Part shown: positions 28,469-40,534 of the stretch, one piece after another | How positions within the stretch are numbered: the stretch's first letter is position 1 | How the letters are laid out: every line of letters starts with the position of its first letter | Source: Thraustochytrium sp. TN22 | Lineage: Eukaryota; Sar; Bigyra; Thraustochytrida; Thraustochytriidae | Assembly (NCBI GenBank): GCA_013306675.1 | Contig: JABLUY010000104.1 | Location: forward strand, 1 to 64,000 | Direction of reading: 5' to 3' | Length of the DNA: 64,000 bases | Notes under the pieces: model-generated | What the model saw: the letters and a program-made list of their open reading frames with translations, nothing else | The model's database searches: none | Told to the model about the DNA's origin: nothing | Translations under genes and position numbers: made by a program

Positions 28469-31245
28469 TCAGAACTTGTTGCTGTTGCGCTTGTTTGCAG
28501 CGGCAAAACGCTTCAGACTCTTCGCAGAGAGACCGAGGTGGCGGTAGGCGCGCACGATGCCGGCGTTGACAGCGACGGGACGGCCGCGAATGTGCGAGGA
28601 GCCGAGATGCTGATCGCGGATGCCCAGGCCGCAGTACTCCTCGTAGCCCTGGGCGGCCGCCGCGTGGAGCGCGACCTGGAACGAGTGGAGCTGCGGGTAC
28701 TGGCCTAGCTTCTGCGGGCTGCGCTGATTGACGAGCCCAAAGTAGAAGAGCGAGAGCGCGACGATCTCCTGCGTGAGGACGGAGCGGCTGGAGAGGAAGC
28801 CGATGCGAAGCAGGCCCTCGAAGAGAAGCGCACTCCAGTCCATGCGCAGCGAGAGGTTGCTGTCAACGGCAGCAGCCGGGTCGAGCGGCGGGTCCGGGGA
28901 GGCGACCGGCATGGAGTCGGAACGCAGCGGCGTGGTGGTCATGGGCTTGGTGGGGAAGAACTGATCAGCGGTGCAGAACTCCTTGAGCGTGGGCACGTCG
29001 AGGTCCCGCGGGCTGGTGCCGAAGGCGACGAGGCAGACGGCGAAGGCGCGCGAGGCCTCCTCGACGACGGAGCAGACCTTGAGGTGGTCGAGGAAGACGG
29101 CGTTGTCGAGCGCAAAGGTCTTGGCGAGGAAGTGGCGCTCGCAAAAGGGGCAGCAGTCGACCATGGCGTTGACGGAGATGCGCGCGGCGGTGCGGCGGCG
29201 CTCCTCAACGTCGTGGAAGACGTCTTGGAGCGCCGTGTCGATGAGCTGGCGGCGGCGCACGCAAATGAGGCGGGCGGCGTCGCGCGAGCGTGCCTTGGCG
29301 AACTCGAGGGTCTGCGGCGCGGCCTCGTCCGAGCCCTCCAGGGCTGCCTCGATGGCGGCGTAGGAGCACGAGGGGACGCGCGGGTCGGCGTCCGTGTAGC
29401 AGGCCCGGACGGCATGTGCGGCGCGCTCGGCCTGCGGGGTCTTCATGTTGGTGGCGCACCAGACAACGCGGCCCACGGCGTCGAGGTCCTTGAGCGCGGT
29501 TGTGGCGGCGTCGTGGATCTCGCTGGCGCCCAGCACGTTGATGTGATGCTCGTCGCTGGGGCCGAGGTAGGCGCGCAGCGAGGTGTCCGAGACGAGGCGC
29601 AGGCGCGCCTGCATGTCGTACAACATGCCGAGGTGCGTGGGCCCGTGGAAGGGAATGCCGTAGGCGGTGAAGCCGGCGGCCATGAGCTCCTGCGCGACAA
29701 TGGAGCGGTAGTCGAAGGCGTTCTCGGAGAGCATCTGCGAGTAGACAAGGGTCTCCCAGTGGATGGAGGTGATGAGGGGGACGCGCGAGGTGGAGCAGGT
29801 GCGCGGGTCCTGGTCGGCGGGCGCCGCGTCGCGCCGCGGCTGCAGCGGCGTCCAGGTGCGCACCTGCGACGCGGTGAGGAGGTCGTCGAGGGCGGGCCCG
29901 TCGTCGGAGTTCTTGTCGAGCGCGCGGTAGCGCGAGGCGAGCGCGGTGCCGAGGCTGCCGTGCAGCGCGAGGTGCTTGCACCAGTTCTCCAAAGAGCCGA
30001 GCTTGTTGAGCGCGATGGTGCGGCCGCAAAGCGGGCAGAGCGCCGTGATGCAGTTGACGACGATGCGATCGGCCAGCTTGATGTCGAGAAGGTCGCGGCC
30101 GGGCTCGAGCGCATTGCGCATGATGGCGCGGCAGCGCAGGGTGGCGATGCGGGCGGCGTTGACATTGTTGTCGCGGGACAAGGCGCGCTCCACCTCGGCG
30201 AAGCTTGGCACGGCCGGCTCGCCATTTTTGGAGCTGTCGCCGCTGCGGTAGCACGCGTGCACGACCTTGAAGATCTCCGTCTTGGTGTTGCTGTTGCTCT
30301 TGTCGCCGTAGCTGCTGCTGCGGCCGCCGGCCGCCGGGGAACCGAGCGGGGAGGAGATGCTGGAGCCGTCCTGGGACGAGATGGAGCTGCGCTTGGAGCG
30401 CGAGTGCTGCGGCCAGCCGTCGGCACCGTCCTCGTGCTTGCGCTTGGACGCGGACCCGGGCCCGCCGGGGCCGAGCGCACCAAAGGCGTCGCCGCCCATG
30501 CCGGGCATGCCCGGCAGGCCGGCGCCAAAGAAGCCAAGACCGCCCATGCCGGCCGGGTTCTGCAGGCCGAAGCGGGCGGCCAGGAGAGCCTGCTCGGCCG
30601 AGTTCGCACCGGCCATGGGCCAGTTCATGGCGGCCGCGGCGGCCGCGGCGTTGCGGTCCGCGCCGCCTGCTGCGTTCCAGTCCACGTCGCCGTTGAGCCC
30701 GCCCCCTGGCGCGCCCAGCATGGCGTTCAAGTACGCGTTCGGGTTGCGGAGCATGCCGGGCGAGAACATGGCGGCGGCCTGCAGCGCCTGCAGCGAGGCC
30801 GCCAGGTTGGGCCCGCCGGGCCCGTTCGGCTGCGGCATGAACGGGGGCGGGAAGGCCGACGCGGCCGGCCCTGACGGTGAAGCCGCGCCTGCGCCCGACG
30901 CCTGGGCGCCAGGCTGCTGTGCCGCCGAGGCTGACGCCGATGCCGGGCTCGCGGAGGATTTCTGCGCCGACTGCGCCGCTTGGCCCGAGCCCTGGGCGCC
31001 GCTGGCCGCGGCCGGCGTGATGCCGGCCAGGGCCAGAAAGGCGCCGCCGCTGATGGTGGCAAGGTCAGCGCTCTGGCCCATGTACACCTGAAAGGTGTCG
31101 GCGGCTACATCGTACGAGGCAACCGTTGCGACCATGCCGCCCGTCAGCGTGATGGGACGCCCCACGAGCTGCAGCTTCTGCTGTACCTGCGGGCTGTTGA
31201 AAGCGGCGGCGCCCGATCCATTGGCCGAGCCGCTGCTTGCTGCGG

Positions 31246-31286
<41 letters not shown>

Positions 31287-31384
31287 GCGGCCAGATGCAG
31301 CTCGCGCACTGCGTCCAGACTGGGCGTTGAGTTGCCGCCGCCGGCGGGGCGCCCCCCGGCGCCAGAGCCCTGCGACGGCGGCAT
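28469..31384 (-). CDS. Unrecognised protein with a duplicated zinc-site module
   Basis: 971 residues from ATG 31384; the frame above starts at TTG. The first 365 residues are low complexity (polyQ, Ala/Gly/Pro-rich) apart from a small beta-like segment (about 70-105). Two copies of one module follow, at about 366-633 and 650-950. Each has: a helical start (VVHACYRSG / AVRACYTDA), a CxxC...H/C zinc-like site (CPLCGRTIALNKLG...WCKHLALH near 448-469; CPFCERHFLAKTFALDN...HLKVC near 744-772), a linker with TAxQ...TPL, then a segment with W..L...F..RS...QE..A and LG..D.H. I know no family with this architecture. The zinc-site spacing suggests protein or nucleic-acid binding; the rest may be a novel fold. 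Confidence 0.82.
31250..31288. repeat. (CTG)n trinucleotide repeat
   Basis: About thirteen CTG units in the coding region of the minus-strand gene 28469-31384, read as polyQ near residue 35. Confidence 0.93.
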
Positions 31385-34300
31385 GATTTTTCCCGAGGCT
31401 GCCGACACCAACAGTCAGCCAACGCACTGGCAGAGGCAGGCAAGGCAGGCCAGGCCAAGGCAGGCGAAATGAAGAGCGCCGCGCAGTCTGCCGCGGTCTG
31501 CCGCCGCACCGCACCGCCTGCGCGCGCGCCCTCTCCCTCTCCGGCCGCCCGCCGCCCGCGCGCCTGCGTGCGCGCGCGGTCGCCCCGGCGCGCCGCTCTC
31601 CCTCGCGCCGCGCCTGGCCGCCGCAGCCGCCCACCCGGGTGGCCGGGGCGTGCTCCCGCTCGCGGTCTGGTCTGGCCGCCCGCCACTCCGCGCTGCCGCT
31701 GCGCCCGCGCCGCGCCCGTGTCGCCGCGCGCCGCGCCGCGCCGCCGCCGCCGCCGCCCGCCCGCCGCCCGCCCGCGCTCGCGCTCGCGCCCGCCGCCGCC
31801 GCCGCCGCGCCCGCAGCGCGCCGAGGCCGGTCTGCGCCGCCGCGCGCCGCCGCGCCGCGCCGCCCGCGCGGCCGCCCGCGCGCCGTGACGGCGGGGCCAG
31901 CCGCTCACGCGCCGCATCGCGCGGCCGGCCATCCTCGCCGCCATCGCGGCACTCGGGCGGGCGCGACGATGCTGCTCATCCTCGCGGCGCTCTCCGTGCG
32001 CGGGGCGCCGGCGCCGGCGCGGGCGGCGGCGCGGCGCGGCGCGGCGCTCCGGCGCGCGGGCGCGCGGGCGCGCGGGCGCGAGGGCGCAAGGGCGCAAGGG
32101 CGAGCGGGCGAGTGCGCGGCGAGCCGAGGGGGGAGCAGGGAGGAGGTGCCCGCCTGCAGGCTGACTGGCCGGCCGTAGGGCGGGGTCCCGGAGTGGCCGG
32201 CGGCGGGGCTTGTGTGGGCCGCCTCGGTGGGGCGGCCCGCCCCGCAGAGACTCCGCAGTGCTGACTGCGGCAGGGGAGGGTACATCCCGAAGCGTGGCGG
32301 GATGACCCGCGGGCGTTGTCAGCCTGTGTCGCGGCAGCCAGCGCACTGGCGCCATTGGCTGCAGGCAGTGAGCGCCACTGGCAGTGCAGTGCAGTGCGTG
32401 CAGGGGCGGAGCGCGGTGCTGCGCGCGGCAGTGCGGCGGCACCGCGCGGCCCCGGCGGCCCCGTGCCAGAGGGCGAGAGCGCGCGCCGCGTGAGCGTTGG
32501 CTGCTGCGGCTGATGATGCTGGGCGCCGCGCGGGCGGGTCCCGCTGGTACTAACTTACAACAGCTGCACACGCACACCATAACTGGCTGGCCCTCCGAGT
32601 TGCCATGGTCGACTTCACTGTACCATGGTAGCATTACTACATTACTATTCTAATTGCTGCCAGCCAGACCAGCAGCAGGCTGCCTGTGCCTAGTTACCTG
32701 CAGGAGCGCAGCCTGCCTGCGCCACGCCTGCCTGCCAGTGCCTGGCTCCGGCGAGGCCGGCGTCCTGGCAGGCTGGCTACGCCTAAGTTACGGGCGGCAC
32801 CGGCAACTCCGCGAGAGCCTAATACTACTAACAGTAAGAGGCTCTAAAGGCCTAGAAGAGGGCCATGCAAGACCGGGAGAGGCTCTGTCAGCCTGTGCTC
32901 ACCTGGTAGCTTTTTTCAGTTGCGCGCCTGCCAGTGCCACTATAACTTGAAGCCATGCAGACGCAGTGCACTGGCAGAGCAGCCAGGCTAGCCTGGCTGC
33001 AGTGGCAGGTCGCACGGATCGCCACGCCGCTGACTGCCGCCTGCAGTGCTTGCAAGTTGAACCCGAAGTGGCCTGCAGTGCCAGCCGCGCCTCCGCCGCT
33101 GTGGCGAGTCGCACGGCGCGGCGCGGCAGCGAAGGCGCGGCCCGGCCCGGCGCTCACATCCGACACATCGTGGAGCGCGGCGCGCAGGGCCGGCGGCGGG
33201 CAGCGGCGGGCACCGGCGGGAAGCGGCGGGAAGCGCGGGTCCGCGGCGGCCCGGCGCGGCTCGGCTCGGCGCTGCGCTGTGCAGCCTAGCCTGCCTCGCG
33301 GTGCGAGAGCGACGCGACCCACCCGCGGCCCGCTGCTGCACCAATGCTAGGGGCACCCGCGCAGAGCTGGGCGGATGAGAGCGCGCAGCAGGCAGTGGGA
33401 GAGGCCGGCGGGGGCAGCAAAAAGCTCGCCGCTGCTCCAACCTGCAAAGCGCCGCCTCCGCTCTCCGAGGCTCCGGCGGCGGCCGGCGCTCCGACCCGAC
33501 TCGCCTCGACTCGCGAATCCCGGCTGGCACTGGCAGACAGGCTGGCGCAGCCTGGCTTGCTTCCTTGGCAGGCAGGCAGGCAGGCAGGTACGCCCGGGCT
33601 CGGGCACGGTGACGGTGACGGTGCTGCGCTAGCCTATCGCCGCCGGCGCCGGCGCTGGCACACTGCGCACTGCACTGGCACTGCGCAGCCGGGTCCGGGT
33701 CAGGCCGGGCCGGCCAGGCCCCGCTCGTCCTCACGCCCGCGCGCGCGCCCAGCGGCAAGCAGCCGCGGATCCGCATCCACGACGCCTGCGCATCGCAGCG
33801 GCCGCTCGAGTGGTTGCACGCGCGCACCGCCGAACGAATGAATGCGACGAGCGCAGGCACGCCAGCCAGCCCAGCCTGGCTGCAGTGCCGGCGCCGTCTT
33901 CAAGCAGGTCGGCGGGCCGGGCCAGGCCAGCAGCCGCTGCAGCGCGCCGCCGCCGCCCGCGCCGCGGCGCTGCCGCTGCCCGCCCGCGCGCCCAGGCCAG
34001 CGGCCGCCCGGGCGGCCGCCGCGGCCAGCCGGCGCCCGGTTTTTCCCTCCCCGCCGCGCGGATTTTCCCTCGCGCCGCGCCCAGGCTGCCCCCCGCGCGC
34101 GGGACGGGGCGCGCGCGTCCCCGCTGGCCCGGCGGCGGCCCGCAGTGCGGGGGGGGGGGAGGAGGCCCCGGCGGCGGCGGCACTGGCAGTGACCGCGGCA
34201 CCCCGCGCGGCCGGACGGGCGGCCGCCGCGGAACGCGAAGGCCCCGCGGCGCGGCGGCAGACGGGCGGGCGAGGAGGGACGCAGGCAGGCAGGCAGGCTG

Positions 34301-36418
34301 CTGGCTGGCGGGCGGCGGCGCGCGGGCGGCGGCGCGCGGGCAGGCGCGGCGCGGGCGACGCGGGCGGCGCGGCTCGCCCGGGCGCGGCGGCGCGGCGGCG
34401 CGGCGGCGCGCAGATGGGATGGCCTGTGATGGCTGATGGGCGCAAGGACGATTGATCGATGAGTGGCCTCATCCAGTGCGTGGGCGAGCTCGCCAAGGAC
34501 CGCGGCCGCGCGCGGTGGAGGGCCGCCCGCGCGCCCGCAGAGAGTGGCGCGCGCGAGACGCCGGTGGCGGAGGGGCGGCGAGGCGCGGCGCGGCGCGGCC
34601 GAGCGTGGCTGGCTGGCTGCCTGGTCTCGGCGGAGCGCTCCGGCGCGGCTTGGCCGCGGCAGAGCGTGGTACGCCGCCTTGTCCAGGAGGCGCGCCGTGG
34701 CCGTGTACGCGTGCGCGAGCGGGCCGCGGCCGAGCGCACGCGGCGCACGGCGCACGCACCGATCTTGCGGGAAGGACTGGGAAAGGATCACGCCTTGCTC
34801 GGAAGTTTGGAACCTTGGGTCTCGCGCGTCCCGGTCTCCCGGCGCGCCTTGGCGGTGCCTGGCTGCAATTCACGGGGAAGGCCCCGATGTGACGGCTGCT
34901 CACGACACCGTTGCCCATCGGCTCGCTTGGAGTCGCTGCGAGGGCGAGCTGCTGACTGCACTGCCAGTGCAGCACTGCCAGAAGTTGGCCAAGAGGAGCA
35001 GTCACTCCGGGATGACCTGGTTCATGGTCCGAGTCCGAGCCTCGTCAGGCGGCCCAAGACTGACGAGTCACGAGACACTCCGCCCGGCGGCTAGTAGGAG
35101 CGGTGCCTCTTCAAGAATCAAGACCCCCCTCGCCACATCCGCCAGCCAGACCGACTCGGACCATCGCGTCGCGACTCGCGGGCGGTCTTGTGCGCTCGCA
35201 AGAGTTGTGAGGCCCAAAGCTAGCGCGACGAGTGAGGACGCCGGAGAAGCTCAGTGGGAAGCTGTTCTGGCCTCTGCGGGGCTCGGGCGCTCTCGCAGGT
35301 TTCCCTGGAGGAACCCCTCGAGCGGCGTCGCGCAGCGTCTCGCAACGCTTGCACACGTGCTTACTTACAGACTATAGCCATGTAGCATAGTTCGTCTCAT
35401 CCTTCGCGCGGAGTAGCCCAGTGGCCCCTCTGCACTACATTCGCTTCGGACGCGAGGCTGGACCCGTCGGCGGTCGCGAGTCTTCGCGCGTCTGCGCCGT
35501 GATATCAGCCCCACTTCGAATGGCCTGGCGGTCGGTTTTTGGATGGCTCGCTCGCTCGTTGGCCGGTCTGCCTTGTGCTTGCTCGATCGCGACTGCTTGG
35601 TTGTCGGCCAGTAAATTCTCTTCGCACAGACTGCCAGAGACTGGCCGCCGCTCTGGCCCGGGCTCGGCGCTCGCTCGCACTGGCAGGCAAGCAAGAACGT
35701 ACGGCACATGATGACGCCCAAGGCGGCGCTCCGCCGGGGCCAGCACCAGCACCAGCGTCAGTCATCCCGCGGGCGCGAACCACTTCCTTGCCTTCGCCGT
35801 GCCGCCGCCCGCGAGCACGCGCATCAGCAAGCCCTGCATCTCCCTAGCATGCGAGACACGCTCGCCCAGAAGAATCAGTGAAGCCCGCTTGCGTACGGAG
35901 CACGTATGAGCTGCAACACCAGCTGCACCAGCGCTTGTAGCGCCAGCGGGCGCCAGCGGGCACCAGCGCATCTTAGCATGGCGTCTATCAAACGCATCTG
36001 TATCATCGACCATCCCAGGTCTGCAAGACCTCACTCACATCAGGGTTTCCAAATGCGGCACGCACGATGCGCGAGCTCAATGTTCAGGCACAACGCCTTC
36101 ACGGACACCTGTACAATACACATCAATTTGCAGCTCCACACGTCTTGGTTGTCCTTGGCCGCAGCGGTAGCGAGGGTTGTGGCGATCAATGAGGCGGCCC
36201 TCGCCCCGGACAGGAAGCATGGAACTGCCCAGGCGCGGCAGTCAGAACGCAGGCAGCTTCGTCGAATGCTTCTCCTTCGCTCAGGCATCCGCGCGATGTT
36301 TTGGGGGCATGCAGGCAGGCCTTCATGTACACGCTTCCGCACGCTTGCAATTGAGCCCCCACCCCGAGATCCTCCTCACACCTGGTACACTTCTGCTTTC
36401 ATTCGGTCTCCTAGCTTA
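31385..36418. other. 5-kb region without a supportable gene
   Basis: The largest gap in the window, between two minus-strand genes. GC-rich, with many overlapping open frames of Arg/Ala/Gly-biased composition in all six frames and no recognisable domain. Notable local features are GGCA repeats (about 33578-33598 and 34280-34299) and CTGGCA/CTGCAGTG-rich stretches (about 32340-33080). A short minus-strand segment ending at 35762 has coding-like codon use but no usable start. No tRNA or rRNA seen. Confidence 0.5.
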
Positions 36419-38596
36419 TTAGTGATGCACAACGACCTGGTGCGAGTTGTCGTCCCTTTCGACGAGCTTGTCCTCCTCGGCGGCACCGCCACCACCAAGC
36501 TCGCAGTCGCACTCAGGGCGGTCGTGGGTGTCGAGAGAGCGCAGCGCCTGCTCGAGCGTGCCGGTCATGAAGGAGGTCGGGCGCGCGACGTCGGCGCTGA
36601 GCGCACTGGACTTGTGAAGCCAAGGCACAATGGGTGAGTGACCGGCCGCGTAGAGGAAGGCGTTCTGCTTTTCGATGGCATCGCGGACCGGACCCTTGAC
36701 GTTGCAGGCGACGAGCGAGATGCCGCGCTTGGCAAGGTCGTCGCGGATCTCCTCGAGCATCTCAAGGCCCGCCACGTCAATGTCATTGACACCCTCGCAG
36801 GCCAGGACCACTGCGCTGCGGTGGCATGCGTCCTCGGGCCGCCAGGTGGTCCGCCCGACGGCCTTGAAGAGCTCGCTCAGCACGTGGTGGCGGTTCGCAA
36901 AGTTGAGCCCGGCGTCCACGCGGAAGACGAGCGTGTCCGGCGGCGACTCCGCCTCGGGAAAGCGGCGCAGGTTGCGGTAGACGCTGTCACCGCTCCCTTC
37001 GGATGCGCCCGGCACCTTGCCAAGCACGGCGGTGTGCGGGAATGCGAGCTTCTGCAGGAGGATGAGAATCGAAAAGGCGAATCCCGTGGCGAGGCCAATC
37101 TCCGTGCCGAGGCAGAGCGTCGCCAGCATGGTGATGATCATCACCACAAAGTCGCGCTTGTTCACCGCAAAGGCCAAACGCAGCGCACTGTAGTCGAAGA
37201 GGCTCGAGACAGCCACGAAGACGATGGCCGCAAGCACGTTCTTTGGCATGTAGTAAAAGCTCGAGGTGAGCACGAAGATCACCATGAGCACGATGAGCGC
37301 GCTCACGATGGAGGCCAGCGGCGTGCGCGCGCCGCTGCCGTCGTTCACTGCCGTGCGCGAGAAGCCGCCCGTCACGGGAAAGGCGCCGAAGAAGCTGCCC
37401 ACCATGTTGGCCATGCCGAGACCCACAAGTTCGCGGTTCGGGTCCACCTCGTACTCGTGCACGCGCGCGAACCGGTCCGCCACAGCGTACGACTCCATGA
37501 AACCCAGGATGCAAATCACGAGCGACGACACAAAGACGTCGCCGAAGCCACTTCCCAGCTCGCTGAAGCCTGGCACGCTCGGTGCCGGCATGCCCTCCGG
37601 GACATCGCCCACGATCGGCAGCGTCGCCTTCGAGTACCCGTGGTTCTCGTACAACGCCTTGGTCACCAGCGTGCCGAGGATGACCACCACGAGCGCGCTC
37701 AGGCTCGCCAGGTAAAAGAAGGCCCGCTTCGCCACCCGCTTCGCAGTTGCAATGGCGCCCGCGTTCTCGTCCCCGCCCGCCGACGACTTACCCATGCGCC
37801 GCTTCGCCACACGCAGACCATACAAAATCAGGATTGCGATGATGCCCATGGTGATGGTCGTCGGGTTCGTGTCGGGAAGATGCGCCAGCGCGTAAAAGAG
37901 CGTCTCGATCGGGTACGAGTACCGCGGGATGCTGAAGCCCAAGAGGTGCTTGAGCTGGCTCAGCGCGATCACCATGGCAGCGCCCGCCGTGAAGCCCACC
38001 AGCACCGAATGGGAGAGAAAGTTCGCCAGCACGCCCGCGCGGAAAATGCCCAGCAGCGTGCTCAGCAGACCCACAAAGAAGGCCAGGACGGCCGCGTGCG
38101 CCACCTTCTCCGCGTCCGTGTGCAGCCCCTGCGCCTCGATCGACTCCGCCACCAGCAGCGACATGATTGCCACCGGCCCCACCGCCAGCTGCCGCGACGT
38201 GCCGAAGAGAGCGTAAATGATGATGGGCATCACCGCCGAGTACAGGCCGTACTGCGCCGGCAGCGTCGCCAGCAGGCTGTACGCCATGCCCTGCGGCACT
38301 AGCATCACGCCCACGGTCACGCCGGCCGTCAGGTCGCTCGCCAGGTCCTCCCGCACGTCGTAGTTGCGGATCGTCTCGATGATGGGCAGCGCCCCCATCA
38401 CCGTCTTCCAGTTCGGTTTCATCTTGTTCACATCAAACCACCGCTGCCCGCCCTGGTGCACCGGCTGGTGGCCCTCCAACGCCACCGTGGACACCTCGGC
38501 GCGCTCCACATCGTGCTGCGCATCGTGTTGCGCGTCCTCCTGTGCGTCCTGCTGCGCGCCGCCCGCGCTCGCCGCCTCGTCCTCAGGGGGCGCCAT
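36419..38596 (-). CDS. SulP/SLC26 anion transporter with STAS domain
   Basis: 725 residues; ATG 38596. After an acidic, His/Gln-rich cytosolic N-terminus (about 1-75), ten or more membrane segments span about 80-520. The SulP signature is at about 98-150: GVMLVPQGMAYSLLATLPAQ, then YGLYSAVMP and ALFGTSRQLAVGPVA. Other family motifs include SVLVGFTAGAA, and GMANMVGSFFGAFPVTGGFS with RTAVN just after. A C-terminal STAS domain covers about 553-690 (LVFRVDAGLNFAN, VVLACEGVNDIDVAGLEML). SLC26 proteins carry sulfate or other anions (chloride, bicarbonate, oxalate) across membranes; a plasma-membrane sulfate carrier is the likeliest role, but the substrate is not decided by sequence. The frame is intact and of usual length. 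Divergent to the SANT gene. Confidence 0.93.
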   Translation of the reverse strand: MAPPEDEAASAGGAQQDAQEDAQHDAQHDVERAEVSTVALEGHQPVHQGGQRWFDVNKMKPNWKTVMGALPIIETIRNYDVREDLASDLTAGVTVGVMLVPQGMAYSLLATLPAQYGLYSAVMPIIIYALFGTSRQLAVGPVAIMSLLVAESIEAQGLHTDAEKVAHAAVLAFFVGLLSTLLGIFRAGVLANFLSHSVLVGFTAGAAMVIALSQLKHLLGFSIPRYSYPIETLFYALAHLPDTNPTTITMGIIAILILYGLRVAKRRMGKSSAGGDENAGAIATAKRVAKRAFFYLASLSALVVVILGTLVTKALYENHGYSKATLPIVGDVPEGMPAPSVPGFSELGSGFGDVFVSSLVICILGFMESYAVADRFARVHEYEVDPNRELVGLGMANMVGSFFGAFPVTGGFSRTAVNDGSGARTPLASIVSALIVLMVIFVLTSSFYYMPKNVLAAIVFVAVSSLFDYSALRLAFAVNKRDFVVMIITMLATLCLGTEIGLATGFAFSILILLQKLAFPHTAVLGKVPGASEGSGDSVYRNLRRFPEAESPPDTLVFRVDAGLNFANRHHVLSELFKAVGRTTWRPEDACHRSAVVLACEGVNDIDVAGLEMLEEIRDDLAKRGISLVACNVKGPVRDAIEKQNAFLYAAGHSPIVPWLHKSSALSADVARPTSFMTGTLEQALRSLDTHDRPECDCELGGGGAAEEDKLVERDDNSHQVVVHH

Positions 38597-40534
38597 CTCG
38601 CGAGGCCTTGGACGCTCCTCCGGGTCCTCCCTCGATGCAGTCTAAGCGAAGTCTAAGCGACACTCAGGCTCGCCTGCTTGCTTGCTCGCTTGCTCGCTCG
38701 CCCCGGGTTCTCGATCGGGTTCTGCCCGCTCCGGCTGGCGCCGCCGGCCGAGGCCGCCAACGAACGAGTGAAAGTCCGCGCTCGCGAGGCTCCGCGCGGA
38801 CAAATGCATCATGGCAGGCCTGTGCCAAGCTCCCGAGCCGCGCGCCGCGCTCCCGACCCGACCCGCCGGCGCGGCAAAGGTCCTGGTCGCCTCGGCCCGA
38901 GCCTCCCGGACAAATGATTCCGCCGCCCGCGACTACCGGCTCCGACTCGCTGCCGCGCCGCGGCCGTCGTGATCGCGGCCGCCGCGCCTCGAGCCCGGAG
39001 ACGGGGCCGTGGTGATGGCGCGCGAACGTCGGCCACCCGGGGCGGAAGCCAAGCTCAGCGCCGAGCTTGAGACTTGAGACTTGAGACCTTCAAGAGACTT
39101 TCAAGTTGAGACTTGGCGGGACAGGGGACGGGCGTCCCGGACCGGCCCCAGCGCGCACACCCGCTCTGGGGACCTAGGCGCGGACACAGGTGCCAGTGCC
39201 GTTCGAGTCCGAGGCAGAAACGCCAGCTGGCAGCAATGGCAGCCAGTGACTCATCATCGGAGGCGATACGAGGCAGCAGCGGTCTGGCGGCGAGGCTGAC
39301 AAGCTTCGGCTGGATTGAGCCGCCGTCTGGCATTGTGTCGTTTTCGTGTGCAGTGCTTTGCAGCGCGAGCGGCGACGGGGCGCGGAGATGTGCTGGTTGC
39401 GGCCACAGGTTGGCGTGAAACGAAACACCAACCTGAGAGACTCTGCGCCCCACAAGGCAGGCGCGGGGAATCCAGCGTTGGGACCGCGCAAGTCCTACGC
39501 TGCCGATGCGATAGGAAAGTTGCGCTTAGCTTAGGCAAGCAAGCGCTTGCTGTTCCAGAGGATGCGACGCGCTGGAAAGTGGAACAAGCAAGGCAATAAT
39601 TCGACACATTCGTGGCAGGGTGATCATCAGCTTTGCTTGACGATGACTGGCCGCTGCATCCCCGAAAAAGTGAAGAGAAAGAAAATGAATAAATGGAGCT
39701 TGCCAGATTTACCCCGTCCCGAACGGGAGAGTACCACTTCCGGTCCTCTGAAATGCAGGTTGCACCGTAGATGGCTTCGCAGAGAAGGGTCTCGGCGCTC
39801 TTGCTGTCTGTGCGTGTAAGGTTCCTGAATAGTGACTGGCTGGCAAGCTGAGCTAGCTAGCTAGCAATTTATGCCTTGGGAGACGTCACTACCTCAATTA
39901 CGACCACCTTAAAGCCGTCCGTCACGTCCTTCCCTGCACTCCGGAGGCGCCAGCGGAGCAGGCAGTCCGAGTCACACTCTCGCTGTTACGACTCGGACTC
40001 GAAGAGAAGTTTCCTTTCGCGAAAGGCTTTCCTAGGCCTAAAAGCTGCAGCTGACCTCGAGAGAGAATCGAACGTGAAGGAGCGTACGTTGCATAACTTC
40101 CCTGACCTTAAACCTTAACCACCTCCTGTTCAAGTTGAACTTCACACGCACGCGAGAGTGCGAGCGTGGAACTTGAAGGCAAAAGCTAACGGAGCCCGGC
40201 GTCCCTCCCTCCCTGCCTGGCTGCCTGCCTCGCGGCCGCGCGACGCGAGACGCGCGGCGGCGCGGCGCGACGCGACGCGACGCGCGCTGCGCAAGGCGGC
40301 CCTCCGGTGGGCGGGGCGAGCGGGGTCGGTGCAAAAGGGGATCGATCGGCGGCAGGCTTGCTGCCTTGGCTTGCAAGGAGGCAGGCCGACCTGCATCGCG
40401 CGTGCGCGGCCGTGCGCCGCCCGGCGCGGCGCTGCGGCGCGGCGCTGTGCTGCGCGCTGACCCGGCGCGCAGCGCGGCGGCCGTGAGGCGGACCTGGCCG
40501 CGCCGCGCGCCCAAACGCCGAGGGGCAAGTCACC
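38597..40534. promoter_or_regulatory. Divergent intergenic region of 1.9 kb
   Basis: Lies between the ATGs of the transporter and the SANT protein. Contains short imperfect repeats of GAGACTT (39066-39112) and an AGCTAGCTAGC tract near 39849-39866. The open frames lack coding character. No tRNA-like fold could be drawn around the GTTCGAGTCC near 39207. Confidence 0.55.

Noticed and set aside
34459-35377. Overlapping plus-strand frames of 211 and 304 codons in the large gap
   Set aside because: Both have random-looking Arg/Ser/Ala-rich composition, no domain, and differ only in frame over the same DNA.
39200-39225. tRNA T-loop-like GTTCGAGTCC
   Set aside because: Flanking bases do not pair as a five-base-pair T stem and no acceptor or anticodon stem could be drawn.
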